Source: an uncultured Anaerolineaceae bacterium (GTDB lineage: Bacteria > Chloroflexota > Anaerolineae > Anaerolineales > Anaerolineaceae). Taken from it: a DNA stretch of 11,450 nt. The notes under the pieces were generated by a model, which was given only the letters and a program-made list of their open reading frames with translations, searched no databases and was not told the DNA's origin. The stretch spans positions 1-11,450 of the forward strand of contig CALCNO010000074.1 in NCBI GenBank assembly GCA_937897615.1, read 5' to 3'. The position numbers and the translations under genes were made by a program. The stretch's first letter is position 1. The number at the start of each line of letters is the position of its first letter. Positions 5,252-11,450 of this stretch are shown here, one piece after another.

Positions 5252-8113
5252 GTGCGTAAAGCTGACCTGTTCCTGCTGCTAAAAAGCCGCCATCACAAGC
5301 AGAATGCCCGTTCGCAACGGACGATGCGCCTGCTTACCCCCACAGCCAAAACGCTTTTGGCAGTGGCTGCGCTCTTGCTGCTGGGAGGATTATTTTACGG
5401 CGGCTGGAGTTATGCACGCATCGCAATTGATCTGCCCTCCATTGACATCTTACCGATATTGCTAGACCCGCAGCACGGTGAGTTACTGCAACCCACGCGC
5501 CTGGTAGACCGCAGCGGCCAGGTCACCCTGGTAACGCTGGAGAATCCCGGTATTGGGCGGGCATTTCTCTCTGTAGACCCAAATGAGGAGCAACATTTTA
5601 GCCCGCAACTGCTACGCGCAGTGATAGCCAAACTAGATCCCACCTTCTGGCAGAATCCGGGGTACTCTTTGAAGCTGCTGGGCAATCCCCAGCCGCAAAC
5701 TATTGCAGAACGACTGGCCAGTGAGTTGTTGTTGTGGGATGAACCAGAGTCTTCCATCCGCCCTTACCGCATGCGCCTGCTGGCCGCGCAACTGGTGAAC
5801 ACCTATGGCCGCACGCGCGTGCTGGAATGGTATCTCAACAGCGCGTATTTTGGTCACCTGGCCTACGGCGCCGAAAGCGCCACACAACTCTATTTTCGAA
5901 AATCCGCCCAGGAACTCTCACTCAGCGAAGCCGCTTTTCTAGCCGTGCTGCTGGATGCGCCTGCCCTGAACCCCATTGATGCCCCCGGGGCGCTTACCGA
6001 TGAGCACCGCAATTTTCTGCAGGAGATGGTGTACGCCGAGGCGATCACCACCGATGACTTTGGCAACGCGCTGCGCCAGGCCCTGCAATTTCGCACGGAA
6101 AATAGCGACCCCGTCTCTACCATGCCGGCATTCACCCGCCTGGTGGAACAGCAATTGGAAGACAGTATGGGCCAGCACCGCCTGGAACGTGGCGGTTTGG
6201 TAGTTTACACCACCATTGATGCCAATCTGCAGGAGCAATATACCTGCGCCGCCATGGAGCAACTACTGGTCTTTGAAACCCCTGCCTCATCTGGCGTGGC
6301 TTTTGAGAATACCGATTGCGCGGCTGCCCTGCTTTTGCCCACGCAAATCTTTACCGGCCTGGATGGACAAGGGTTAATGGCTGCCGGGATGGTGGTGAAC
6401 CCCACCAATGGGCAGGTACTGGCATACCTAAATCCCACGGATTACAGCGGCGCCACGCTGCCGGAAGTCATTTATCAACCGGGAACGCTCGTCAGCCCTT
6501 TTGTTGCGTTGGCAGGATTCACCGGCGGCTTCTCCCCATCTTCATATAAATGGGATGCACCGGCAACAGACGCTTTACAGGTCTCCGTTGGGAACCCGGA
6601 TGAACGCTACCACGGCCCGGTGAGCCTGCGTTCCGCCATTGTCAACGATTACCTGACCCCGCTGGCCCAGCTTGCCAGCCAGATGGATGTCGCCCGCGTG
6701 TCCACCATCGCCACCGCTTCCGGACTTTCGCTCTCAGACTCGGTTGCACCTGCCAATCTTTTCTCTGCACAGGTCACAACCCGTCTGTTGGAAGTTGGCG
6801 CTGCCTACAGCACCCTGGCCAATTCCGGCGTGCGCGCCGGTGTGAGCGGCAATGAGGGCATTGAACTGAACCTGGCATTGCGCGTGGTTTCCACCGGTAA
6901 CCGCCTGGTGCTGGACCGTTCCACGGCGGAGACAAGCACCGTGCTCAGCGAGCAGTTGGCCTACCTCATCAACGACGTGCTCAGCGATGGCAACACACGA
7001 CGCGAAGGCTACGGCTACCCCAACCCGTTTGAGACCGGCCAGGTGACCGCAGTAAAAGTTGGCCAGACTGCCGATAAAAGCCAGGTGTGGACGGTGGGAT
7101 ATACGCCGGAACGCGTGGTGGTCACATGGATGGGCGTCCGCAGCCCGGGCTCAGTTCAATTACCTCCGCAGACTTCCGCCGGGTTGTGGAATGCCATGAT
7201 GAAAACCGCAACAGCCAATCTGGAGAACAAAGGCTGGAGCAGGCCTTCCGGCATTACCCAGGTGGAGGTTTGTGTGCCCTCCGGCATGCTGCCCACCGCC
7301 GATTGCCCCGCCACGCGCCAGGAAGTCTTCCTCAGTGGCAATGAACCGGTGGCAGGCGACACCCTGTATGAGAAAATACCGGTCAACCGCGAGACCGGCC
7401 AGCGCGCCACCGTTTTCACCTCACCGGAATTGATCGAAGAAAAAGTGTTTATGAACGTTCCCGCCGCCCTGCGCCAGTGGTCTATTGACAACGGCTACAG
7501 TGTGGCCCCCTCCGGCTACGATTCCATCCCCTATCTGGCCCAGGACCCCAACACGCGCCTGTCTTCACCGCAGCTTTTCAGCCGCGCAGGCGGCAAGGTC
7601 ACCATCAGCGGCAGTGCCAATGGAGCCGGTTTCAGTTACTACACAGTGCAAATCGGCCAGGGCATCAATCCCGGAACCTGGCAGCAACTTGGTGACAAGG
7701 TGACCACCCCCATTGATAACGGCACCCTGGCAGAGTGGGACACCACCGGCCTCAACGGCCTGTACGCCATCCGCCTGCTGGTGGTCAACAGCAGCAATGA
7801 AATCACTCAGGCAGTCTCACAGGTGACGGTGGATAACTTGCCCCCGTTGATCACCATCAGCGTGCCGGCTGCTGACCAGGAAGTGCAAACGGTCAACGGT
7901 ACAGTCATCCTCAGCGCCAGTGTGGAAGACGACGCAGGGGTGGATAAGGTGGAATGGTGGATTGATGGAAAACTGGCCGGCACACAGGCAAACGCACCCT
8001 TCGCCTATCAGTTGGCCTACTCCAAAGGCAAACACACCGTGCAAATCAAAGCCTGGGATAGCGCCGACAACCTCTCGCTAAGCCCTACCATTGAATTCTC
8101 AATGCTTCCGTAG
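5252..8113 (+). CDS. Class A penicillin-binding protein homologue with degenerate active sites (probable pseudo-PBP)
   Basis: This 953-residue protein has a basic N-terminus, a membrane helix (about 33-50), a GT51-like domain (about 115-235), a transpeptidase-like domain (about 370-650), a PBP1C-like Cys segment (Cys674, Cys685) and two Ig-like beta domains (about 775-862 and 864-950). GT51 is recognisable from YLNSAYFG (194-201), YGAESA and ELSLSEAAFLA. However, the motif that should read E-D-x-x-F is L128-D-P-T-F, the G-G-S-T-I-T-Q-Q motif is gone, and the second catalytic Glu aligns with Met174. In the transpeptidase part, the S-x-x-K site reads T412-L-V-S415, the S-x-N site reads D466-Y-L468, and K-T-G-T reads K602-V-G-Q. 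The frame is open throughout, so this is not decay. It is probably a scaffold, sensor or regulator of wall synthesis. GTG at 5252 is 6 nt after the TPR stop and has no clear Shine-Dalgarno; ATG at 5324 is an alternative start. Confidence 0.88.
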   Translation: MRKADLFLLLKSRHHKQNARSQRTMRLLTPTAKTLLAVAALLLLGGLFYGGWSYARIAIDLPSIDILPILLDPQHGELLQPTRLVDRSGQVTLVTLENPGIGRAFLSVDPNEEQHFSPQLLRAVIAKLDPTFWQNPGYSLKLLGNPQPQTIAERLASELLLWDEPESSIRPYRMRLLAAQLVNTYGRTRVLEWYLNSAYFGHLAYGAESATQLYFRKSAQELSLSEAAFLAVLLDAPALNPIDAPGALTDEHRNFLQEMVYAEAITTDDFGNALRQALQFRTENSDPVSTMPAFTRLVEQQLEDSMGQHRLERGGLVVYTTIDANLQEQYTCAAMEQLLVFETPASSGVAFENTDCAAALLLPTQIFTGLDGQGLMAAGMVVNPTNGQVLAYLNPTDYSGATLPEVIYQPGTLVSPFVALAGFTGGFSPSSYKWDAPATDALQVSVGNPDERYHGPVSLRSAIVNDYLTPLAQLASQMDVARVSTIATASGLSLSDSVAPANLFSAQVTTRLLEVGAAYSTLANSGVRAGVSGNEGIELNLALRVVSTGNRLVLDRSTAETSTVLSEQLAYLINDVLSDGNTRREGYGYPNPFETGQVTAVKVGQTADKSQVWTVGYTPERVVVTWMGVRSPGSVQLPPQTSAGLWNAMMKTATANLENKGWSRPSGITQVEVCVPSGMLPTADCPATRQEVFLSGNEPVAGDTLYEKIPVNRETGQRATVFTSPELIEEKVFMNVPAALRQWSIDNGYSVAPSGYDSIPYLAQDPNTRLSSPQLFSRAGGKVTISGSANGAGFSYYTVQIGQGINPGTWQQLGDKVTTPIDNGTLAEWDTTGLNGLYAIRLLVVNSSNEITQAVSQVTVDNLPPLITISVPAADQEVQTVNGTVILSASVEDDAGVDKVEWWIDGKLAGTQANAPFAYQLAYSKGKHTVQIKAWDSADNLSLSPTIEFSMLP

Positions 8114-8116
8114 TTT

Positions 8117-8797
8117 TTAATTCCCTGTAAAGAGTTTGTGCAATTCCACCAAATCAGGCAGGATCACATCTGCACCGGCCCGGCGCAATTCGCCCTCGGT
8201 GCCAAAACCGCACAGCAGCCCTACCGTTTGCGCGCCCGCCCGTTGCCCGGCCAGGATATCCACGGTGGTGTCGCCGATCATCACACAGTTTGCCGCGGGC
8301 AGTCCCATTCGTTCTGCCGCGTAGATCACCGGATGCGGGTACGGCTTGGTGAACTCGCAGGTCTGTGAGGTCACCACGGCACAAAAGAAACGCTCGAGGC
8401 CAAATTGCCGCAGAAAACGCCCGGTGGTGATCTCATCACGCGCGCTCACCACTGTGAGGGGAAAACGCGATGCCAATTCTTCCAGCAATTCTGCCGCGCC
8501 GCGCATGAGGAGAAAATTCCTCACCCGCTCTTTTCGTCGCTGAGAGAGTTTGCTGAAAAGCCTGGCAACATTATCATCCAGGCTGTATTTGTCCAGCCAG
8601 TGATACAGGCTGTTCATCGGCGACTCGCTGGCCATCACCAGCCAGCGCGAAAAACGTGTAGGGTCTCCCCTGCTGAAGAGAAATCGCACGGCCCCAAAGA
8701 AACGGTTGAGCCTGGCAACGTAGGCATCGTCAGTATCACTGAGTGTGCCGTCAACGTCAAAACAAATGCCCTTGATGCGCGTCCTATCCAGCGACAT
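8117..8797 (-). CDS. HAD-superfamily phosphatase, phosphoglycolate phosphatase-like
   Basis: This 226-residue cytoplasmic hydrolase has all four HAD motifs. Motif I is FDVDGTL, with nucleophile Asp14 and acid/base Asp16. Motif II is VVSAR with Ser118. Motif III is TKPYPHP with Lys151. Motif IV is IGDTTVDI with Asp176 and Asp180. The helical insert between motifs I and II is the C1-type cap seen in Gph and pyrophosphatase PpaX. The enzyme should be active on a small phosphate ester; the substrate cannot be read from sequence. The start is supported by GGAG 8 nt upstream, and the start codon is 2 nt after the metalloprotease stop (TAA, AT, ATG), so the pair is an operon. The stop codon is 3 nt from the stop of the convergent pseudo-PBP gene, with no terminator between them. 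Confidence 0.9.
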   Translation of the reverse strand: MSLDRTRIKGICFDVDGTLSDTDDAYVARLNRFFGAVRFLFSRGDPTRFSRWLVMASESPMNSLYHWLDKYSLDDNVARLFSKLSQRRKERVRNFLLMRGAAELLEELASRFPLTVVSARDEITTGRFLRQFGLERFFCAVVTSQTCEFTKPYPHPVIYAAERMGLPAANCVMIGDTTVDILAGQRAGAQTVGLLCGFGTEGELRRAGADVILPDLVELHKLFTGN

Positions 8798-8799
8798 AT

Positions 8800-10230
8800 T
8801 TACTTCTCCGCAGCCGCTCCCAGCGTGGAAAGTTTGGTGTAGGCGTCAACATCGTTGCTGATCACCCACAGGACGTAAGAACCGTTGCGCGTCACTCCTG
8901 CTTCGCCCTCGGTGGAATCAGCCCAGTAGGCCTTGCTGCCAGACTGGCTGTCCGGGTCGCTCCAGCGTGCCCGGCCATATTCCTTGCTGGCATCAAAGAA
9001 CTCCGCGGCATCCTTCTGGCTGTCCCAGGTGCTCAGCCACACAAAAGCGGTTTTTTCCGTGGTCTCGTTGATCAAAAAGATGTATTCATCCCCGCCCCAG
9101 CCAGCCGAAGCTGTCTTGGCATCGGCATCATCAAGGCGGAAGCTCGCATCGTACCCCTGCGAGAGGATCAGGTAGGTGTACCACTCGCCCATGCTGGTGC
9201 GGTCGTATTCCGTCCAACCGTCACCCAGGCTGGCAAGGGCATCGCCCATATCCACCTTGACCGGCTTATCGTCTGGATATTTCTCAGGGTGCAAAATCTG
9301 TTCAGTCGAAAGGGGCGGATTGGCAAAAGCATCATCCACCGCCTGCCACTTACCCTGCTGATACAGGCTGTACACAAAATCAAATCCCTGGCTGTACGGG
9401 AACAGAAAATCCTGTTTCATATACTCGGGGGCAGAATCGTACACCGGGCTTTGGAAAGAGTTGTAAAAATCGGTGATCTCCTGGCGATCCTGCTCGGTGC
9501 CATTGGCCAGGAACCAGATCTGTTCCGAGAGCGAGGCGTCGCCTTCGACCAGTGCGGTTACCGCCGCGCAGTATTCGCTGTCGGCGTCGCACTTGTCGTC
9601 GCTCATCATCGTTTCCAGATCATAGTTCTGATCCTGCAGCGCGTGAGTAAATTCGTGCGCATACGTCATGCGCTCCGGACCTTTGAACTCTCCGCCGATC
9701 ACATACATCTCTTTGGTTTCACTGTCATAGTATCCGGCGATCTGTTCGGAATACAGGTCAAGGTAGAACTGGTGCAGGTCAAAACCGGCCGGCAATAACC
9801 CCAGCATGTTCAGTTCCAGCGCATCATCCTGGGCATCCTCGTCGGTGTAATCCTTAAAGAAATCATTGACCACCACATTCTTGAGTTCTTCTTCAGTCAT
9901 CATGTCGCGGTTGAGCGGATTCTTCAGGGTGAGTCCCCTGTAACCGGTCACCTGCTCCTGAATGATATCCATCTGCCCGGCAATGCTTGGCGGCACCCCG
10001 GTACTTTGCGCGGAAGGCGTCTCGCCAGGAAGAACAGTTGCCGGCGGCTCAACGATGGTGGGCAGGGTGGCAGTAGGCGCCACAGTCACCACAGGCGGTG
10101 TGTACTCCTTGGTAGCCTTGAGAATGAAATAGCCAGCCACCCCAATCCCGGCAGCCAGCAACAAACACCCGCTGATCACCAGGATCAAAACGGTCAAACC
10201 AACGCGATCTTTCTTCGGAGTAGCTTCCAC
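8800..10230 (-). CDS. Membrane-anchored HExxH zinc metalloprotease with a Thr/Pro linker (predicted)
   Basis: This 476-residue protein has a short basic N-terminus (T-P-K-K-D-R), one transmembrane helix (about 10-37) and a Thr/Pro-rich linker (about 44-82), so the rest is predicted to be outside the cell. The catalytic core holds Y-A-H-E-F-T-H (190-196), a zinc-binding HExxH with ligands His192 and His196 and general base Glu193. E-G-D-A follows, and Glu229, 33 residues after His196, is a plausible third ligand as in gluzincins. A preceding strand, GYYDSETKEMYVIGG, fits the edge strand of such proteases. The C-terminal half (about 250-476) is beta-rich and unassigned. GTG at 10230 is chosen because AAGGTGG lies 8 nt before it. 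Starts up to 10335 would overlap the miaB promoter and ATG; GTG 10242 and TTG 10254 remain possible. The substrate is unknown, and I do not recognise a named family. Confidence 0.8.
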   Translation of the reverse strand: MEATPKKDRVGLTVLILVISGCLLLAAGIGVAGYFILKATKEYTPPVVTVAPTATLPTIVEPPATVLPGETPSAQSTGVPPSIAGQMDIIQEQVTGYRGLTLKNPLNRDMMTEEELKNVVVNDFFKDYTDEDAQDDALELNMLGLLPAGFDLHQFYLDLYSEQIAGYYDSETKEMYVIGGEFKGPERMTYAHEFTHALQDQNYDLETMMSDDKCDADSEYCAAVTALVEGDASLSEQIWFLANGTEQDRQEITDFYNSFQSPVYDSAPEYMKQDFLFPYSQGFDFVYSLYQQGKWQAVDDAFANPPLSTEQILHPEKYPDDKPVKVDMGDALASLGDGWTEYDRTSMGEWYTYLILSQGYDASFRLDDADAKTASAGWGGDEYIFLINETTEKTAFVWLSTWDSQKDAAEFFDASKEYGRARWSDPDSQSGSKAYWADSTEGEAGVTRNGSYVLWVISNDVDAYTKLSTLGAAAEK

Positions 10231-10238
10231 TGGAGTAT

Positions 10239-10245
10239 CCACCTT
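10239..10245 (-). promoter_or_regulatory. Shine-Dalgarno that decides the metalloprotease start
   Basis: AAGGTGG on the minus strand (10245-10239) differs from AAGGAGG at one base and ends 8 nt before GTG at 10230. The in-frame GTG at 10242 overlaps this element and is therefore less likely. Confidence 0.45.
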
Positions 10246-10264
10246 TCCTAACAATATTGACTTG

Positions 10265-10270
10265 ATTTTA
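10265..10270 (-). promoter_or_regulatory. -10 box of the metalloprotease-HAD operon
   Basis: TAAAAT on the minus strand lies about 34 nt before the chosen GTG, leaving room for a leader with a Shine-Dalgarno. No good -35 is visible. It faces the miaB -10 box about 50 bp away, so 10231-10333 is a divergent promoter region. Confidence 0.4.
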
Positions 10271-10317
10271 CCAAATTCGCGCGGTGATGAAGCATAGTGC
10301 GCGCATATCCCGGCTGC

Positions 10318-10326
10318 TGTTATAAT
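10318..10326 (+). promoter_or_regulatory. Extended -10 promoter of miaB (leaderless geometry)
   Basis: TGTTATAAT combines the TGn extension with a consensus TATAAT (10321-10326). This explains the absence of a recognisable -35. The ATG follows after exactly 7 nt (10327-10333), so the mRNA is predicted to start at or next to the start codon. No Shine-Dalgarno is present. Confidence 0.65.
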
Positions 10327-10333
10327 CGCGGTC

Positions 10334-11450
10334 ATGAAATATCACGTGTGGACCGAAGGCTGCCAGATGAACGTGGCCGATTCTGAGCGTGTTTCTTCTG
10401 CGCTGGAGCACCTGGGCTACGAGTACTCGCCGGTGATCGAAGAAGCCGATGTGATCGTGCTCAACACCTGTGTGGTGCGCCAGTCTGCCGAGGACAAGGC
10501 CTATGGCCGCCTCACCTCGCTGCTGCCGGTCAAGCGCTCGCGTCCGGAAGTGGTCATCAACCTGATGGGCTGCCTGGTAGGGATGAAGACCAGTGACCCG
10601 CTGCAAAAACGCTTCCCGTATGTGGATGTCTTTTCGCCACCCTCTGATCCCACCCCGCTGGTGGAGTATCTCATTGAGCGCAACGCCCACGATGTCGAGC
10701 AGGCCGAGACCGCGCGCCGGTACGCCGTGATGGATGGCGACCTGCTGCTGCCGCACCCCGCGGAAGGCAGCCAGGTCATCGGCTGGATCCCGGTGGTCTA
10801 CGGCTGCTCGCACGCCTGCACCTACTGCATCATCCCCTACCGCCGCGGGGTTGAAAAAAGCCGCCCGCCGGAAGAGATCCTCAAAGAGGCGCGCTCACTG
10901 GCGGCACAGGGCGTCAAAGAGATCACCCTGCTGGGGCAGATCGTGGACCGTTACGGCCTGGATCAGCCCGGTTACCCCACACTTGCTAAACTATTGGAAC
11001 AAATGAGCACCATCGAAGGCATCGAGCGCCTGCGTTTCCTCACTTCTCACCCCAACTGGATGACCGATGAACTGCTGGATGCGGTAGTCAGCCTGCCCAA
11101 GGTGATGCCGCACATCGAGATCCCCAACCAGGCCGGCGACGATAGCGTGCTGGAGAACATGCGCCGCGGCTACACTGCCGCGCAGTACCGCCAACTGGTG
11201 CATAAAATCCGCAGCCGCATCCCGGGCGTTTCCATCGCCACCGACATCATCGTGGGTTTCCCCGGCGAAACGGCGGAACAGTTCCAGCACACCTATGATC
11301 TGCTGGCTGAACTGAAGCTGGATGTGGCACACCTGGCGCGCTACTCACCACGTGCCGGCACCGTGAGTGAACGCACGCTCACGGATGATGTGCCTACCGC
11401 TGAAAAGTGGCGGCGCTTCCGCGCGCTGGAAAAATTGCAGGAAAACGTTG
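10334..11450 (+). CDS. miaB: tRNA methylthiotransferase, MiaB-like, C-terminus cut by the window edge
   Basis: This radical-SAM enzyme family adds a methylthio group to C2 of N6-isopentenyladenosine-37 in tRNA; 372 codons are present. The N-terminal UPF0004 domain has its three cluster-binding cysteines: Cys10 (TEGCQMN), Cys46 (NTCVV) and Cys80 (LMGC). The radical-SAM CxxxCxxC motif is Cys158, Cys162 and Cys165 (GCSHACTYCIIP). DIIVGFPGET matches the family. The C-terminal TRAM domain is not reached. Some usual MiaB motifs differ: QAGD instead of QSGS, and LLGQIVDRYG where MiaB normally has LLGQNVNSYG. This could be a lineage variant or another MTTase subgroup such as MtaB. The TEGCQMN, NTCVVR and overall layout favour MiaB. 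The ATG is set by the promoter 7 nt upstream. Confidence 0.82.
   Translation, partial: MKYHVWTEGCQMNVADSERVSSALEHLGYEYSPVIEEADVIVLNTCVVRQSAEDKAYGRLTSLLPVKRSRPEVVINLMGCLVGMKTSDPLQKRFPYVDVFSPPSDPTPLVEYLIERNAHDVEQAETARRYAVMDGDLLLPHPAEGSQVIGWIPVVYGCSHACTYCIIPYRRGVEKSRPPEEILKEARSLAAQGVKEITLLGQIVDRYGLDQPGYPTLAKLLEQMSTIEGIERLRFLTSHPNWMTDELLDAVVSLPKVMPHIEIPNQAGDDSVLENMRRGYTAAQYRQLVHKIRSRIPGVSIATDIIVGFPGETAEQFQHTYDLLAELKLDVAHLARYSPRAGTVSERTLTDDVPTAEKWRRFRALEKLQENV

Noticed and set aside
5252..8113. Pseudo-PBP considered as a decayed pseudogene
   Set aside because: The 953-codon frame is uninterrupted, the structural motifs are well conserved, and it is coupled to an intact upstream gene, so a maintained non-catalytic protein is more likely.
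8405..8842. Plus-strand open frame of 145 codons
   Set aside because: It is a shadow of the HAD gene and the end of the metalloprotease gene, both supported by catalytic motifs.
10268..10813. Minus-strand open frame of 181 codons
   Set aside because: It is antisense to miaB, whose cluster cysteines are all in the other frame. It has no motif and no ribosome binding site.

Overview
The window looks like a piece of a Chloroflexota genome, most likely class Anaerolineae (a MAG or isolate). This is inferred from the style of the proteins: several exported proteins carry long Thr/Pro-rich linkers, the lipoproteins are LysM- and LGFP-like, and the base composition is moderately GC-rich. No rRNA or marker gene fixes the taxonomy.

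Left edge (1-927): the 5' end of a thiolase gene leaves the window on the minus strand. Facing away from it is a compact type II toxin-antitoxin operon of the YefM-YoeB family. Its promoter overlaps two TGTACA operator cores, and the toxin gene starts inside the end of the antitoxin gene.

Middle (928-8113): this is an envelope-protein region. A lipoprotein with four degenerate LGFP-like repeats (928-2352, +) converges with zero gap on a LysM lipoprotein (2353-3318, -). The LysM gene is divergent from a two-gene operon on the plus strand: a membrane-anchored TPR protein (3383-5245) and, 6 nt later, a 953-aa protein with the full architecture of a class A penicillin-binding protein (5252-8113). 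In this protein every catalytic motif I can align is replaced, in both the GT51 glycosyltransferase and the transpeptidase domains. I read it as a pseudo-PBP that probably scaffolds or regulates cell-wall assembly; this is the most notable finding.

Right part (8117-11450): a minus-strand pair encodes a membrane-anchored HExxH metalloprotease and, 2 nt downstream, a HAD phosphatase. Divergent from it is a MiaB-type tRNA methylthiotransferase, cut by the window edge.

Regulation: three genes (LysM lipoprotein, TPR protein, miaB) have a -10-like hexamer exactly 7 nt before their start codon, the geometry expected for leaderless mRNAs. The thiolase and antitoxin genes instead have strong Shine-Dalgarno sequences. 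No tRNA, rRNA, CRISPR array, insertion sequence or convincing intrinsic terminator was seen.
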